Source: Luteibacter aegosomaticola (lineage in GTDB: Bacteria > Pseudomonadota > Gammaproteobacteria > Xanthomonadales > Rhodanobacteraceae). Taken from it: DNA of 64,000 bases. The DNA is taken from NCBI RefSeq assembly GCF_023078475.1, contig NZ_CP095741.1:248001-312000 (forward strand), written 5' to 3'. The position numbers and the translations under genes were made by a program. Numbering within the stretch: position 1 is the stretch's first letter; each line of letters begins with the position of its first letter. The notes below the pieces were generated by a model that saw nothing but the letters and a program-made list of their open reading frames with translations, was not told the DNA's origin and did no database searches. Below are positions 18,857-27,139 of the stretch, in pieces.

Positions 18857-19639
18857 TTATTTCTCCTTGATATCGATCGTCTTCAGATCTGGTGCTGAGC
18901 CTGCAGGCATGAGGTTCCTGGATTCAATGCGGAAAACTCGATCCTGGGTAACGAGGAGAAACGTATTGTCTTCGAGATTCACGGCCTGCAATGGCTTGCT
19001 CGTCCAGCAAGACCTGGCCTTGTCGAAGTCGGCAAGAATCTTGGTGCGCCCGACGAATCCCGGTTCGCTGGGTTGATACGTAGATCCTTGCGTCCGTACG
19101 ACATAGGGCGTCGGCTCACAGGACGCCTCTCCGTTGAAGTAGTTAGCCGCTGAGGCCGGTGACGATTCGGCCGAATGGGAGTGGCCGTCGGATGCATCGT
19201 GAGCGAGTTGGGCGCCAAGAATAGCCTCGTGCCCTCGTTCACCTTCCTGCCACCCCGCGTAGCTTGAAGGGTCGCTCAGGGATACCGTCAAGGCTCGCGC
19301 TTTGACGGCGTTGTAGCTATGCCCTTGGCCATCGGAGAACGTGATTCGCTTGCCGTCAAGATCGACCTGAACAGACGCGACTTTCTCCCCGCTGAAGAAC
19401 TCGACTGCGTGGGCAACGCCGTTTGTACTGGCGGATATCAGCCACACTCGGCCAGGGCTCGTCATGCGATCGACAAATATTTTATCCGTGACGAAATCGC
19501 GCTGTGCGAGCGAGCTGCTTGGCCACGTGGGCCTCGATACGGGGGCTGCGTGCGAGCAGGGACCGATAGCTAATGCAGCGCAGAAGACTGTCGCGAGAGT
19601 CAGCAGCGGAGCGCGATTGATCTGGCAGGATGGATTCAT
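18857..19639 (-). CDS. Exported protein of unknown function
   Basis: 260 residues from ATG 19639 (MNPSCQINRAPLLTLATVFC...), with a Sec leader ending near SHAAP. The mature part begins with a beta-rich segment (KIFVDRMTSPGRVWLISAS, VEFFSGEKVASVQVDLDGKR), then a Ser/His-rich linker (DASDGHSHSAESSPASAAN) and a C-terminal domain with two Cys (ASCEPTPYV, ARSCWTSKP). I recognise no family. A GTG five codons upstream would sit too close to GGAG to serve. The gene is 93 bases from the M48 start on the same strand and may be co-transcribed with it. Confidence 0.6.
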   Translation of the reverse strand: MNPSCQINRAPLLTLATVFCAALAIGPCSHAAPVSRPTWPSSSLAQRDFVTDKIFVDRMTSPGRVWLISASTNGVAHAVEFFSGEKVASVQVDLDGKRITFSDGQGHSYNAVKARALTVSLSDPSSYAGWQEGERGHEAILGAQLAHDASDGHSHSAESSPASAANYFNGEASCEPTPYVVRTQGSTYQPSEPGFVGRTKILADFDKARSCWTSKPLQAVNLEDNTFLLVTQDRVFRIESRNLMPAGSAPDLKTIDIKEK

Positions 19640-19807
19640 CGGCTCGATAACCACACTCCTTGAGATCGATCATCATATCGCGTGTCCATGCCGGCCGCGT
19701 GACGATCCGGGCACGTTTTTGGCCATAGCGTTTGATGGCGACGCGCCCGATCGCTGCGTCACAAGCTTTGCCTGCGGAACACTCAAGTCGACAGATGCGC
19801 AGCTGTG

Positions 19808-20746
19808 TCAGTTCACGAGTTGACCGTATCTTTCCGCCACGCTGATGGTCGCAGTCATCCCGGCATTGAACTCCAGGAAATCGGCCTCGATCCCATCGCT
19901 GAAGATCACGCCGTAGCCCGCCATCTGCGAGACAAGTTGCAATGGCGCTCTATCGGTCACCTGCCCGAAAACCAGCTCGACCTGTGTCGTGCGGCTTGGG
20001 AACGGTTCGCGCACTGTGAACTGCAAATGGTCGGCATCCCATGCGAAGCCGTGCTCGCGCATGGCCTGGATCGGTCCTGCGAGCGCTTGCCCTGCAACGC
20101 CGGCGGCACCGGCCAACAAACTCTGAAACCACCCGGTTGAACCCAGCCCCGTCGATACGATGATGCCGCTGGAGGAGTGTGTCTCGGAGCGGCCTCCTTG
20201 CTGAATCTGATAGCGCGCGGATACGTGCGAGCGCGGACCAATGAAAAGATCATTGACCGCGTAAAGCTCCTGCCCATCGCTCAGGCTTGCCCGTGCCATG
20301 GTGACGCGATTCACTCGCCGTTTCCCTGCAATGGCCTCTTTTGCCACGGTCGACAGGTCCGCGACGGCGAAGGGAAGGAGCACGCCGTCCCAACGCGCCG
20401 GGTCCGGATTTACCCCGATGACCGGCTGCGCATCCTTGAGGTACTTCAGGGTATTCGCGACGAGGCCATCTTGCCCGAGCACCACCACCAGGGCGTCAGG
20501 CGCGAAGAGGTAGTTGGACAGGAATCCACGATCGAGCTGGTGGATACGGCCGAAGCGCGCCAAGGTCGAATGCGCGGTTCGTACGGCTTCCAGGTAGACC
20601 TGGTGCTCGGCCTCATAGTCTGAAAAGTCGGCGCCCAGATGCTCGACGTAGAAGCGCGCCTGTTCGATCGTGTTGAAGCGTACGATCAACTCCTCCAGCC
20701 GCGTCCTACGGGTCACCAGTACGATTCGCTGGCTTAACGGATCCAT
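19808..20746 (-). CDS. NAD kinase-like fold protein
   Basis: 312 residues. Features of the ATP-NAD kinase fold are visible: LVVVLGQDGLVANTL with GQDG at 91-94 in place of the canonical GGDG, VIGVNPDPARWDGVLLPF, the AVNDLFIG block (N165, D166) matching the NE/D motif of NAD kinases, and STGLGSTGW (198-206) where NADK has TPTGSTAY. The N-terminal 80 residues (RRTRLEELIVRFNTIEQARF) are an extension not present in NadK. It starts 4 bases after the SPFH gene, so the two form an operon. Whether it phosphorylates NAD, another nucleotide or a lipid-like substrate is open. Confidence 0.75.
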   Translation of the reverse strand: MDPLSQRIVLVTRRTRLEELIVRFNTIEQARFYVEHLGADFSDYEAEHQVYLEAVRTAHSTLARFGRIHQLDRGFLSNYLFAPDALVVVLGQDGLVANTLKYLKDAQPVIGVNPDPARWDGVLLPFAVADLSTVAKEAIAGKRRVNRVTMARASLSDGQELYAVNDLFIGPRSHVSARYQIQQGGRSETHSSSGIIVSTGLGSTGWFQSLLAGAAGVAGQALAGPIQAMREHGFAWDADHLQFTVREPFPSRTTQVELVFGQVTDRAPLQLVSQMAGYGVIFSDGIEADFLEFNAGMTATISVAERYGQLVN

Positions 20747-20750
20747 CGCC

Positions 20751-21782
20751 TCAGGCCTTCGCCGGCACCTTGGCTCGAGGCTGGGTCAATTGCTGCAACA
20801 GGTCCGGCGAGATGTTGAGTTCGCCAATCCGCCCGGCGCCTTCAGCCAACTCCTGGAAGGCTTGCGCGATCAGCACGCTGGGCTCCGCCTGTCCAACCAT
20901 CAGTGCCTGAAGCACCTTCGGGTCGATCCCCTGGACGGCTTTCATGGTGGCGGCCACCGCGTATGCCTTCGCGTCCGCTTCGGTCTGTGCGTTTTCTGCG
21001 CGCAAAGCGGTGAGGCTCTTGTTCTTGTCTTCCAGTGCGATCCGGCCAGCCATGTCCTGGTCCTGAATAGCCTGCCGCTTTGCCAACACGGCTTGCTCAG
21101 CCTCAAGCTGCGTTTCGCGAATCTGGCGCTTCTTGGTCTCTACGGCGATTTCGGTGTTGAGTTCGTTTTCCTTGACGGCCCGCTCTTGTTCGATCGCGGC
21201 GTTCCGGCGCAGATAGGTCGCGTCATCGGCTTGCTTGAGGATCTGTTCGCGGACCTCGGCCTCAAGCGCACGGGCGGTCTCAGGATTGGGTTTGACCGCA
21301 AGAATAGAGAGGTTAATCAGTTCGAGACCGAGGCTGGCGAGGCCATCCGCGTGCTGGAGGCCCTGGCGGACAACCTGGACCAGGTGATCGGACCCGCGCA
21401 GTAGTTCCTGGAGTGTTTGACCCTGAAGCACCGAACGCAACTGCACCTGCACGGCGTTCACTACTCGTTGCGGTAGCTTGCTCCTGTCTTCCGACGCATA
21501 GGTGCCATCAGGCTTGAGCGTGAAGTTCATGAGGCTGGCGAGCGTGGTCGGAGCGGATACCCGATAGGTGACCTGCCCCTGCACGGTCACGATCTGGAAG
21601 TCGCTGCTGACTTCCTGGAACATGAAAGGCGCATCCACGCTTTCCAGCGGGATCGAGACCAGCGTCGCGCTAGGCGCGAAATACCAGAAGGTCAGGCCGG
21701 TGCCTTCGCGCACTGCCTTGCCGTTCTTGTACTGGATGACGTATGTGCTCGGACTGGCTTTGACGTAGCGATAGCCAAACAT
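20751..21782 (-). CDS. SPFH/Band 7 domain protein
   Basis: 343 residues. The start MFGYRYVKASPSTYVIQYK is preceded by AGGGAAG; an in-frame ATG 13 codons upstream is rejected. The SPFH/prohibitin-like domain spans about 10-200 (TYVIQYKNGKAVREGTGLTFWY, IVTVQGQVTYRVS). A charged helical coiled coil follows (about 210-300, AAIEQERAVKENELNTEIAV and QAVLAKRQAIQDQDM). No transmembrane helix is evident at the N-terminus, so it may associate peripherally as an oligomer. It is directly followed by the NAD-kinase-like gene, pointing to a two-protein complex. SPFH proteins often scaffold membrane microdomains. Confidence 0.85.
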   Translation of the reverse strand: MFGYRYVKASPSTYVIQYKNGKAVREGTGLTFWYFAPSATLVSIPLESVDAPFMFQEVSSDFQIVTVQGQVTYRVSAPTTLASLMNFTLKPDGTYASEDRSKLPQRVVNAVQVQLRSVLQGQTLQELLRGSDHLVQVVRQGLQHADGLASLGLELINLSILAVKPNPETARALEAEVREQILKQADDATYLRRNAAIEQERAVKENELNTEIAVETKKRQIRETQLEAEQAVLAKRQAIQDQDMAGRIALEDKNKSLTALRAENAQTEADAKAYAVAATMKAVQGIDPKVLQALMVGQAEPSVLIAQAFQELAEGAGRIGELNISPDLLQQLTQPRAKVPAKA

Positions 21783-21945
21783 GATCGTACTTCCCTGGTT
21801 AGGTTGGTTGGTGGCGTGCATGGACCTTGGCGAAGGTCCCGACGCGAATGCGTATTCCGTGCTCCCACACCGCGTCCATGGCGTGCTCCCTAACCTTGGG
21901 TCGCCTCGTGACGAGGACTGAAACGACTACGACGACAACGCGCAT

Positions 21946-22021
<76 letters not shown>

Positions 22022-22055
22022 GTATGCGGACGGGGAGTGTACCCAATCGTCAGCG

Positions 22056-22586
22056 TCAGGGAAGCTCCATGCGCCGCCAGACGGTAGGGAATAGTGCCTC
22101 GAAGTTCATGAAGTCGAGGGCGATGTTTTGTCGCTTTTGCACGACGGCGCAGCCCTGGGCCACGGTCGCGTCCTTGCCAAACCTGTCGCCAATCCTCTCG
22201 AGCAGGCCGACGAAGGCGGTGCGTGGTCCGCTCAGGCCGCTCATCGCCGCGGCAAGCTGCTGCTCGCTCTGGCCCTGGGCCCTGAAGGCGTCGTGCACGC
22301 GGTCATGGTCTTGCCCGTAGCGCTCGTGGAACGCCGTCGGATAGGTCTGCAGATCGACGCCTTGCTCCCTGCACAGGTTGGGTAGCAGCGTATCGTTGGC
22401 CCAGTAGAAGCCGAGGTAGGCAGCCATGGAACCGATGCGTTGCTGGCCGGGAGGCAGCTTGTCGATGCTGGCGGTAGCGCCCTTATCGAGCTCGTGGCGG
22501 TCATACGCCATCCGGGCCTTTTGGTAGCCGGCGTACAGGCCGAACGCGATCAGCGCGAGCACGACAATGCGCACAATCCCTTTCAT
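22056..22586 (-). CDS. Membrane-anchored protein of unknown function
   Basis: 176 residues, AAGGAG 6 bases before ATG. One N-terminal transmembrane helix (IVRIVVLALIAFGLYAGYQ) anchors a helical domain containing two Cys (PNLCREQGVD and AQGCAVVQK) and a FYWANDTLLP segment. No family recognised. Reads toward the tRNA gene and ends 34 bases before it; transcription could continue into the tRNA. Likely periplasmic-facing. Confidence 0.6.
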   Translation of the reverse strand: MKGIVRIVVLALIAFGLYAGYQKARMAYDRHELDKGATASIDKLPPGQQRIGSMAAYLGFYWANDTLLPNLCREQGVDLQTYPTAFHERYGQDHDRVHDAFRAQGQSEQQLAAAMSGLSGPRTAFVGLLERIGDRFGKDATVAQGCAVVQKRQNIALDFMNFEALFPTVWRRMELP

Positions 22587-22742
22587 GATGCTCCTTAGCC
22601 TGAGATTCCCCTCAGCGGATTAGATCGCAGTCCATGGCGCCGCGCCAGCGCGGTCAGGAGCAGTCTCCCGGCAACTGATACCCGAAGGCCGGCCAGCAAG
22701 TCATGCTCTTAGGGTAAACTGTCCGTTTTTTAGCGACTTAGC

Positions 22743-23450
22743 ATGGCGCAAGCCCACTCACGAGCCGCTGTCCGGGGATCGACCTTTGTGCGCCTGATGG
22801 CGCGAATGGGGGAGGTCGACGCCGGCCAGCCCAGCGGATCCCTGCCTGACCGGCTGAGCCAATGGCTTAGCTGGACGCAGTCGATCGCCCTCTCGTCGGC
22901 CCTGGACGGCAAAGTGGCCCCGCTGGAAGAGCCCCCGGCGGGCGAAACACCCAGTGACGCCTTGCTGGCCGGGGCCCGGGCCGCGCTGGTCGAAGCCATT
23001 ACTGAAGAGCAGGCCTGGGCCCGTGCCCGCAGCCGGGCCATCGCCCGTGCCGGTGCGGTGGAGGGGGATCCCGACCACAAGGTCGATTACTCCGCGCTCC
23101 GCGAGCGCTACCTGCTGATGCAACGTTCGATTCAGGGCACCACCGGCAAGCTTCGCGGTGAGCTGCGCGATCACCTCTCCATGGCCTCTCCCGAACTCGC
23201 CCGCCTGGCCGAGCTGGATGGCGTGATGGAAGGGGCGCTCAGCCCGCGCGAGCAGCGCCTGCTGGGCGGTGTGCCCGCGCTGCTCGAGGCGCGATTTGAA
23301 AAGGCGAGGAAGAGCGCCGAGGAAGCCGCCGGTACCACCGGCATCTGGCTCGATCTCTTCATCCGCGAGATGCAGGACATCCTGCTCGCGGAACTCGATG
23401 TACGTTTTCAACCGCTGGAAGGGCTGCTCGCCGCCCTTCACGGCTCATAA
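22743..23450 (+). CDS. DUF3348 family protein, first gene of motor-like cassette
   Basis: 235 residues, soluble and largely helical (MAQAHSRAAVRGSTFVRLMAR start; ALLEARFEKARKSAEEAAG near the end). Matches the DUF3348 family, known mainly as the conserved first gene before DUF802 proteins. There is no Shine-Dalgarno before the ATG, so the mRNA may be near-leaderless. The final part (WLDLFIREMQDILLAELDVRFQPLEGLLAAL) suggests a protein-protein contact helix. It is followed 10 bases later by the MotA/TolQ-like gene. Function unknown; plausibly a cytoplasmic regulator or assembly factor of the membrane complex. Confidence 0.82.
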   Translation: MAQAHSRAAVRGSTFVRLMARMGEVDAGQPSGSLPDRLSQWLSWTQSIALSSALDGKVAPLEEPPAGETPSDALLAGARAALVEAITEEQAWARARSRAIARAGAVEGDPDHKVDYSALRERYLLMQRSIQGTTGKLRGELRDHLSMASPELARLAELDGVMEGALSPREQRLLGGVPALLEARFEKARKSAEEAAGTTGIWLDLFIREMQDILLAELDVRFQPLEGLLAALHGS

Positions 23451-23460
23451 CTGGTAAGTC

Positions 23461-25881
23461 ATGCGCAGAAACTTCCTTCCCTTTGCCGTGTTTGCGGCCG
23501 GCCTCGCCATCGTGTGCTGGGTTGGCGTGGGTTACGTGGGCTCCAACCCGCTCGGTGCGCTCGTCGCCGCGATGATTGCGCTGGGCTACGTGGCTGGCGC
23601 GATCGAGCTGTACCGCTTCCGCGAAGCAACCGCATCGTTGGATGCGGCCGTGGCCGATCTCTCCGCGACCCCGGCGAGCCTGGGCGAATGGCTGGGGCGT
23701 TTGCACCCGAGCCTGCGTCATGCGGTGCGCCTGCGGGTGGAAGGTGAGCGCGCCGCGCTCCCTGCGCCGGCGTTGACCCCCTACCTCGTTGGCCTGCTCG
23801 TACTGCTCGGCATGCTCGGCACGCTGCTCGGCATGATGGCGACGCTGCGTGGCACCGGCATCGCGCTGGAAAGCGCCACTGATCTGCAGGCGATCCGCGG
23901 CTCGCTCGCCGCGCCGGTGAAGGGCCTTGGCTTTGCCTTCGGCACCTCGATCGCCGGTGTAGCCACCTCGGCCATGCTCGGTTTGCTTTCCGCCCTGGTG
24001 CGCCGCGAGCGCGTGCAGGCAGTGCAGGCGCTCGACCTGAAGGCAGCGACCACGCTGCGCGTGTTCTCGCAGGCGTACCAGCGCGAGGCGTCGTTCGCGT
24101 TGCTGCAGCAGCAGACCGAACTGATGCCGGCGCTCATCGATCGCTTGCAGGCCATGATGGCGACGATCGAAACGCAGAGCGCGAACAGTGGCCAGCGCCA
24201 TGCCGATAGCCAGGATGCGTTCCATGCGAAGGCGGAAGCTACGTTTGCCACGCTGGCTTCCTCGGTCGAGCAATCGCTGAAGGCGGGTGTGGCCGATAGC
24301 GCACGTGCTGCCAGCGCCGCGCTGCAGCCGATCTTTGAAACGACGATGGCCGGTATCGCACGCGAAACTGCAGCGCTGCACAATAGCGTCAACAAGGCCG
24401 TCGAGCGTCAGCTGGATGGATTGAAGGCCGGTTTCGCGACGACGGCATCGGACGTGACGTCGGCATGGCAGGGCGCTGTCGACGCACAGCGCACGGCGAA
24501 CGAAACCCAGGCGCAGGAATTGCGCGCCTCACTTGAAGCGTTCACCACCGGCTTCGAACAGGGCTCGTCCCGCATGATCGATAGCGTGGCCGATCGCTTC
24601 GATGCGTCGGCCAAGGCATCGACGGACGCGTGGACCGAGGCGCTGTCGAAGCAGTCCTCGACGATCGAGAGTCTCGTGAGCCAACAGGTCACGACGATCG
24701 AGGGCCTTGTCCACCAGCAGGTCACGTCGATCGAATCGCTAGTCGGCCAGCAGGGCGCGACGAACGACGCGCTGGTCACGCGCCACGCGGAAGCGATGGA
24801 TGCTGCCTCGACGGCGTACGCCGCGCAGGCCGTGGCGCTCGTCGATACCGTGCACAAGGCACACGGCGATCTGCAGGCGACGCTGGAATCGCGCGACGCC
24901 GAGCGCCTCGCTGCGTGGACGAACGCACTGGAAAGCATGTCGGCCGCACTCGCCGCACAGTGGAAGCAGGCGGGCGACGACGCCACGGCCCAGTGGAAGC
25001 TCGCAGGCGAAACGGCGACGGCTCAGTGGAACCAGGCTGGCGAGAACGCAACGGCGCAGTGGACCCGCGCGGGCGATGACGCGATGGCACAGTGGAACCG
25101 TGCAGGTGACGACGCCGTGGCCCTGTGGGCCCGGGCCGGCGATGCCACCATGGCCCAGTGGGATCGCGCGAGCGAAGGCGCTATGGCGCACTGGAAGCAG
25201 GCTGGCGACGATGCCGCCGCTCAGCAGGCCGCCATGCGCGATGCCCTGGCGCAGGTCGCCAACGACATCACCTCGCAGTCACAAACCCACGCGAGCGCCA
25301 CCATCGCGGAAATCTCGCGGCTGGTCGATGCGGCGGCAGAGGCACCCAAGGCGGCTGCCGATGTCGTTGCCGAACTTCGCCAGAAGCTCTCCGACAGCAT
25401 GGCGCGCGACACGGCGACGCTCGAAGAGCGCGGCCGTTTGCTCGAGACGGTCGAGACCCTGCTGAACGCAGTGAACCACGCTTCGACCGAGCAGCGCGCT
25501 GCGATTGATGGCCTGGTCACCACGTCGGCCGACTTGCTTGAGCGCGTCGGTACGCGCTTCATCGAACAGGTGGAAGGCGAAACCGGCAAGCTCGAAGGCG
25601 TGGCCGAACGCATCACCGGTAGTGCCGAGAATGTCGCCAGCCTGGGCGAGAGCTTCGGTAGCGCCGTGCAGGTCTTCGGTCAGTCGAACGAAGCCCTGTT
25701 GGCTCGTCTGCAGGAGATCGGCGAAGCGCTTGATCGCTCGCTGGTGCGCAGCGATGAGCAGCTCGCCTACTACGTGGCGCAGGCGCGCGAAGTCGTCGAC
25801 CTTAGCGTGCTCTCGCAGAAGCAGATCCTCGAAGACATGCAGCAGCTCGCGTCGAAGAAGAACGGGGCAGCCAAGGCATGA
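23461..25881 (+). CDS. DUF802 protein: MotA/TolQ-like channel domain with long coiled-coil tail
   Basis: 806 residues. Two N-terminal helices (about 6-26 and 31-50) and two further ones (about 107-127 and 155-181) make a four-TM unit. The third and fourth (LVGLLVLLGMLGTLLGMM and GLGFAFGTSIAGVATSAM) look like the proton-channel helices of MotA/TolQ/ExbB. About 600 cytoplasmic residues follow, mostly Ala/Gln/Thr-rich helix. They include three 11-residue units at 401-433 (TIESLVSQQVT type) and eight at 499-586 (AQWKQAGDDAT type), i.e. hendecad coiled coil. The next gene encodes the MotB/OmpA-like partner, overlapping as ATGA. The layout is that of ZorA in Zorya defence systems; the function is unproven. 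Confidence 0.85.
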   Translation: MRRNFLPFAVFAAGLAIVCWVGVGYVGSNPLGALVAAMIALGYVAGAIELYRFREATASLDAAVADLSATPASLGEWLGRLHPSLRHAVRLRVEGERAALPAPALTPYLVGLLVLLGMLGTLLGMMATLRGTGIALESATDLQAIRGSLAAPVKGLGFAFGTSIAGVATSAMLGLLSALVRRERVQAVQALDLKAATTLRVFSQAYQREASFALLQQQTELMPALIDRLQAMMATIETQSANSGQRHADSQDAFHAKAEATFATLASSVEQSLKAGVADSARAASAALQPIFETTMAGIARETAALHNSVNKAVERQLDGLKAGFATTASDVTSAWQGAVDAQRTANETQAQELRASLEAFTTGFEQGSSRMIDSVADRFDASAKASTDAWTEALSKQSSTIESLVSQQVTTIEGLVHQQVTSIESLVGQQGATNDALVTRHAEAMDAASTAYAAQAVALVDTVHKAHGDLQATLESRDAERLAAWTNALESMSAALAAQWKQAGDDATAQWKLAGETATAQWNQAGENATAQWTRAGDDAMAQWNRAGDDAVALWARAGDATMAQWDRASEGAMAHWKQAGDDAAAQQAAMRDALAQVANDITSQSQTHASATIAEISRLVDAAAEAPKAAADVVAELRQKLSDSMARDTATLEERGRLLETVETLLNAVNHASTEQRAAIDGLVTTSADLLERVGTRFIEQVEGETGKLEGVAERITGSAENVASLGESFGSAVQVFGQSNEALLARLQEIGEALDRSLVRSDEQLAYYVAQAREVVDLSVLSQKQILEDMQQLASKKNGAAKA
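24955..25218 (+). repeat. Eight tandem 33-base units coding hendecads
   Basis: Inside the DUF802 gene, eight consecutive 33-base units encode variations on AQWKQAGDDAT (residues 499-586). Trp is kept at the third position in all eight, and Ala-Gly or Ala-Ser in the middle. The codons vary between units, so the array is under protein-level selection and is not a recent slippage product. Confidence 0.9.
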
Positions 25882-26528
25882 GTGACGAGCTGGACATCGA
25901 GGGCGAATCGAACGCACCGATCTGGGCCGCCTTTGGCGACCTGATGTCGGTGTTGCTCGGTGCGTTCGTCCTGATCCTGGTGGGCGTCATCGGCATGCAG
26001 CTGCAGCTCACGAGCAAGCTTGAGCAGGAAACGAAGCAGCGCCAGGAAGAGCAGCAGCGACGCGTCACGCTGGAGCAGGCGCTTGCCGCGCCGCTTGCGT
26101 CCGGCCGCGTGACGCTGGTCAACGGCCGCATTGGTATCAGCGGTAACGTGCTCTTCGCGTTGAACTCGGATCAGCTCCAGCCGGAAGGCCGTGAACTGCT
26201 GAAGACGCTGGCAGGCCCGCTCACCACGTATCTGAAGTCGCGCGATGAGATCCTGATGGTGAGCGGCTTCACCGACGACCAGGCGGTGCACGAAGGCAAC
26301 CGCCGCTTCGCCGATAACCTGGAGCTCTCGGCCGAGCGTTCGCTCACTGTCACGCGTGCTCTGATCAGCGAAGGCGTCCCGTCGTCATCGGTATTCGCGG
26401 CGGCCTTCGGTGCCGAACAGCCGGTAAGCTCGAACGCGGACGACGAAGGCCGTGCGAAGAACCGCCGTGTAGAGATTGCACCCATCCCGAGGCAATCCGC
26501 CACGGACGCGAAGGCGCATGGACCGTAA
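25878..26528 (+). CDS. MotB/ZorB-like protein: one TM helix plus OmpA peptidoglycan-binding domain
   Basis: 216 residues. The N-terminus APIWAAFGDLMSVLLGAFVL lines up with the MotB channel helix, with D21 at the place of the proton-binding Asp of MotB. A short charged coiled coil (about 50-73) is the plug/linker region. The C-terminal OmpA-like domain (ISGNVLFALNSDQLQPEGRELL to AKNRRVEI, about 90-205) should bind peptidoglycan. The start overlaps the stop of the MotA-like gene (ATGA) and its end overlaps the next gene by 11 bases, showing tight coupling. It is expected to form the ion-driven stator with the DUF802 protein. Confidence 0.87.
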   Translation: MSDELDIEGESNAPIWAAFGDLMSVLLGAFVLILVGVIGMQLQLTSKLEQETKQRQEEQQRRVTLEQALAAPLASGRVTLVNGRIGISGNVLFALNSDQLQPEGRELLKTLAGPLTTYLKSRDEILMVSGFTDDQAVHEGNRRFADNLELSAERSLTVTRALISEGVPSSSVFAAAFGAEQPVSSNADDEGRAKNRRVEIAPIPRQSATDAKAHGP

Positions 26529-26916
26529 GTCCGCCAGCCCTATCGGCGAACTGCTAGGCCACCTGACGGCCCAGCAAAGCCCGGCCGTCGATCTCGACGC
26601 CGAGCTCGCACGCGTCCGCAAACTGTGGGACCGCGTACGCACGCGCAGCCAGCTGCAACAAGCTGAGCTGCATATGCCTGAGATGGAAAGCACCGGCCCG
26701 CTCAATTCCGCCGCGCTGGTACATCGCGCGATGGAGCTGATGCGCGAACTCTCACCAGGCTACCTGCAGCACTTCCTCTCGTACGTCGACGACCTGACGT
26801 GGATGGAACGCCTGACCGTAGCCGCCGCGCCAGCAGCTAAGGAAGCACCGCGCCCGGCGACGATCGGCACGAAGAAGCCGAAGGCGCGCGCGAAGCCAAA
26901 GAAACCTACCTTGTAG
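26518..26916 (+). CDS. DUF2894 family protein, last gene of motor-like cassette
   Basis: 132 residues from ATG 26518, which overlaps the OmpA gene by 11 bases; a longer upstream start is possible but would lie wholly inside that gene. Contains the DUF2894 core (LARVRKLWDRVRTRSQLQQA, GPLNSAALVHRAMELMRELSPGYLQHFLSYVDDL) and ends in a Lys/Pro/Ala-rich basic tail (KKPKARAKPKKPTL). The TAG stop lies inside the GTAG head of a REP palindrome. It is soluble, probably helical, and its role in the complex is unknown; the basic tail could contact nucleic acid or acidic lipids. Confidence 0.78.
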   Translation: MDRKSASPIGELLGHLTAQQSPAVDLDAELARVRKLWDRVRTRSQLQQAELHMPEMESTGPLNSAALVHRAMELMRELSPGYLQHFLSYVDDLTWMERLTVAAAPAAKEAPRPATIGTKKPKARAKPKKPTL

Positions 26917-26956
26917 GAGCGCGCTTGCGCGCGATCGCGCGCAAGCGCGCTCCTAC
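26913..26956. repeat. REP palindrome, copy 1 (perfect, 44 bases)
   Basis: GTAGGAGCGCGCTTGCGCGC at the left end pairs with its exact complement at the right end (...CTCCTAC), making a perfect 22+22 palindrome centred on GATC. An identical copy is at 27326-27369 and a half copy at 57495-57514. The GTAG head is the hallmark of REPs mobilised by REP-associated tyrosine transposases. It overlaps the stop codon of the DUF2894 gene. Confidence 0.92.
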
Positions 26957-27037
26957 CGCATTCTGGAAGCCTTCGACGCGTGTGTTTCAAGGCTCATCTG
27001 AGCCACGGTTTTCCCTTCGATCGCCCGTGCGTATACT

Positions 27038-27135
27038 CAGCCGCGCCGCCCTAGGACGTCCTCTCCCAGCCACTCTTACTGGTGATGACGCTAGGTTAGA
27101 GCAGCAAAGGCCCACCGAAAGGTGGGCCTTCTGTT
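27038..27135 (+). ncRNA. Candidate small RNA with strong intrinsic terminator
   Basis: No coding frame fits here, yet a -10-like TATACT (27032-27037) with a weak -35-like TTTTCC 17 bases upstream precedes about 90 bases that end in a strong intrinsic terminator (27107-27130 plus TTTTT). The nearest upstream gene already ends in a REP. The start point and the existence of the RNA are inferred from the signals only. Confidence 0.3.
27107..27130 (+). terminator. Intrinsic terminator in the REP-bounded intergenic region
   Basis: AAGGCCCACC-GAAA-GGTGGGCCTT, a perfect 10-base-pair stem closed by a GAAA tetraloop, then CTGTTTTT. It ends either the motor-cassette mRNA or a small RNA starting near 27038. 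Confidence 0.8.
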
Positions 27136-27139
27136 TTTA

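Noticed and set aside
21822..21839. Hairpin GGACCTT/AAGGTCC as a terminator upstream of the SPFH gene
   Set aside because: No T run on either strand; the stem is short. Not enough for a call.
23359..24381. 340-codon frame on the minus strand within the DUF802 gene
   Set aside because: Shadow of the Ala-rich coding frame; no start signal or domain.
22743..26916. A complete Zorya defence system
   Set aside because: ZorA/ZorB-like parts are present but neither ZorC nor the ZorD helicase, nor the ZorE nuclease, lies nearby. The cassette is treated as a related but distinct system.
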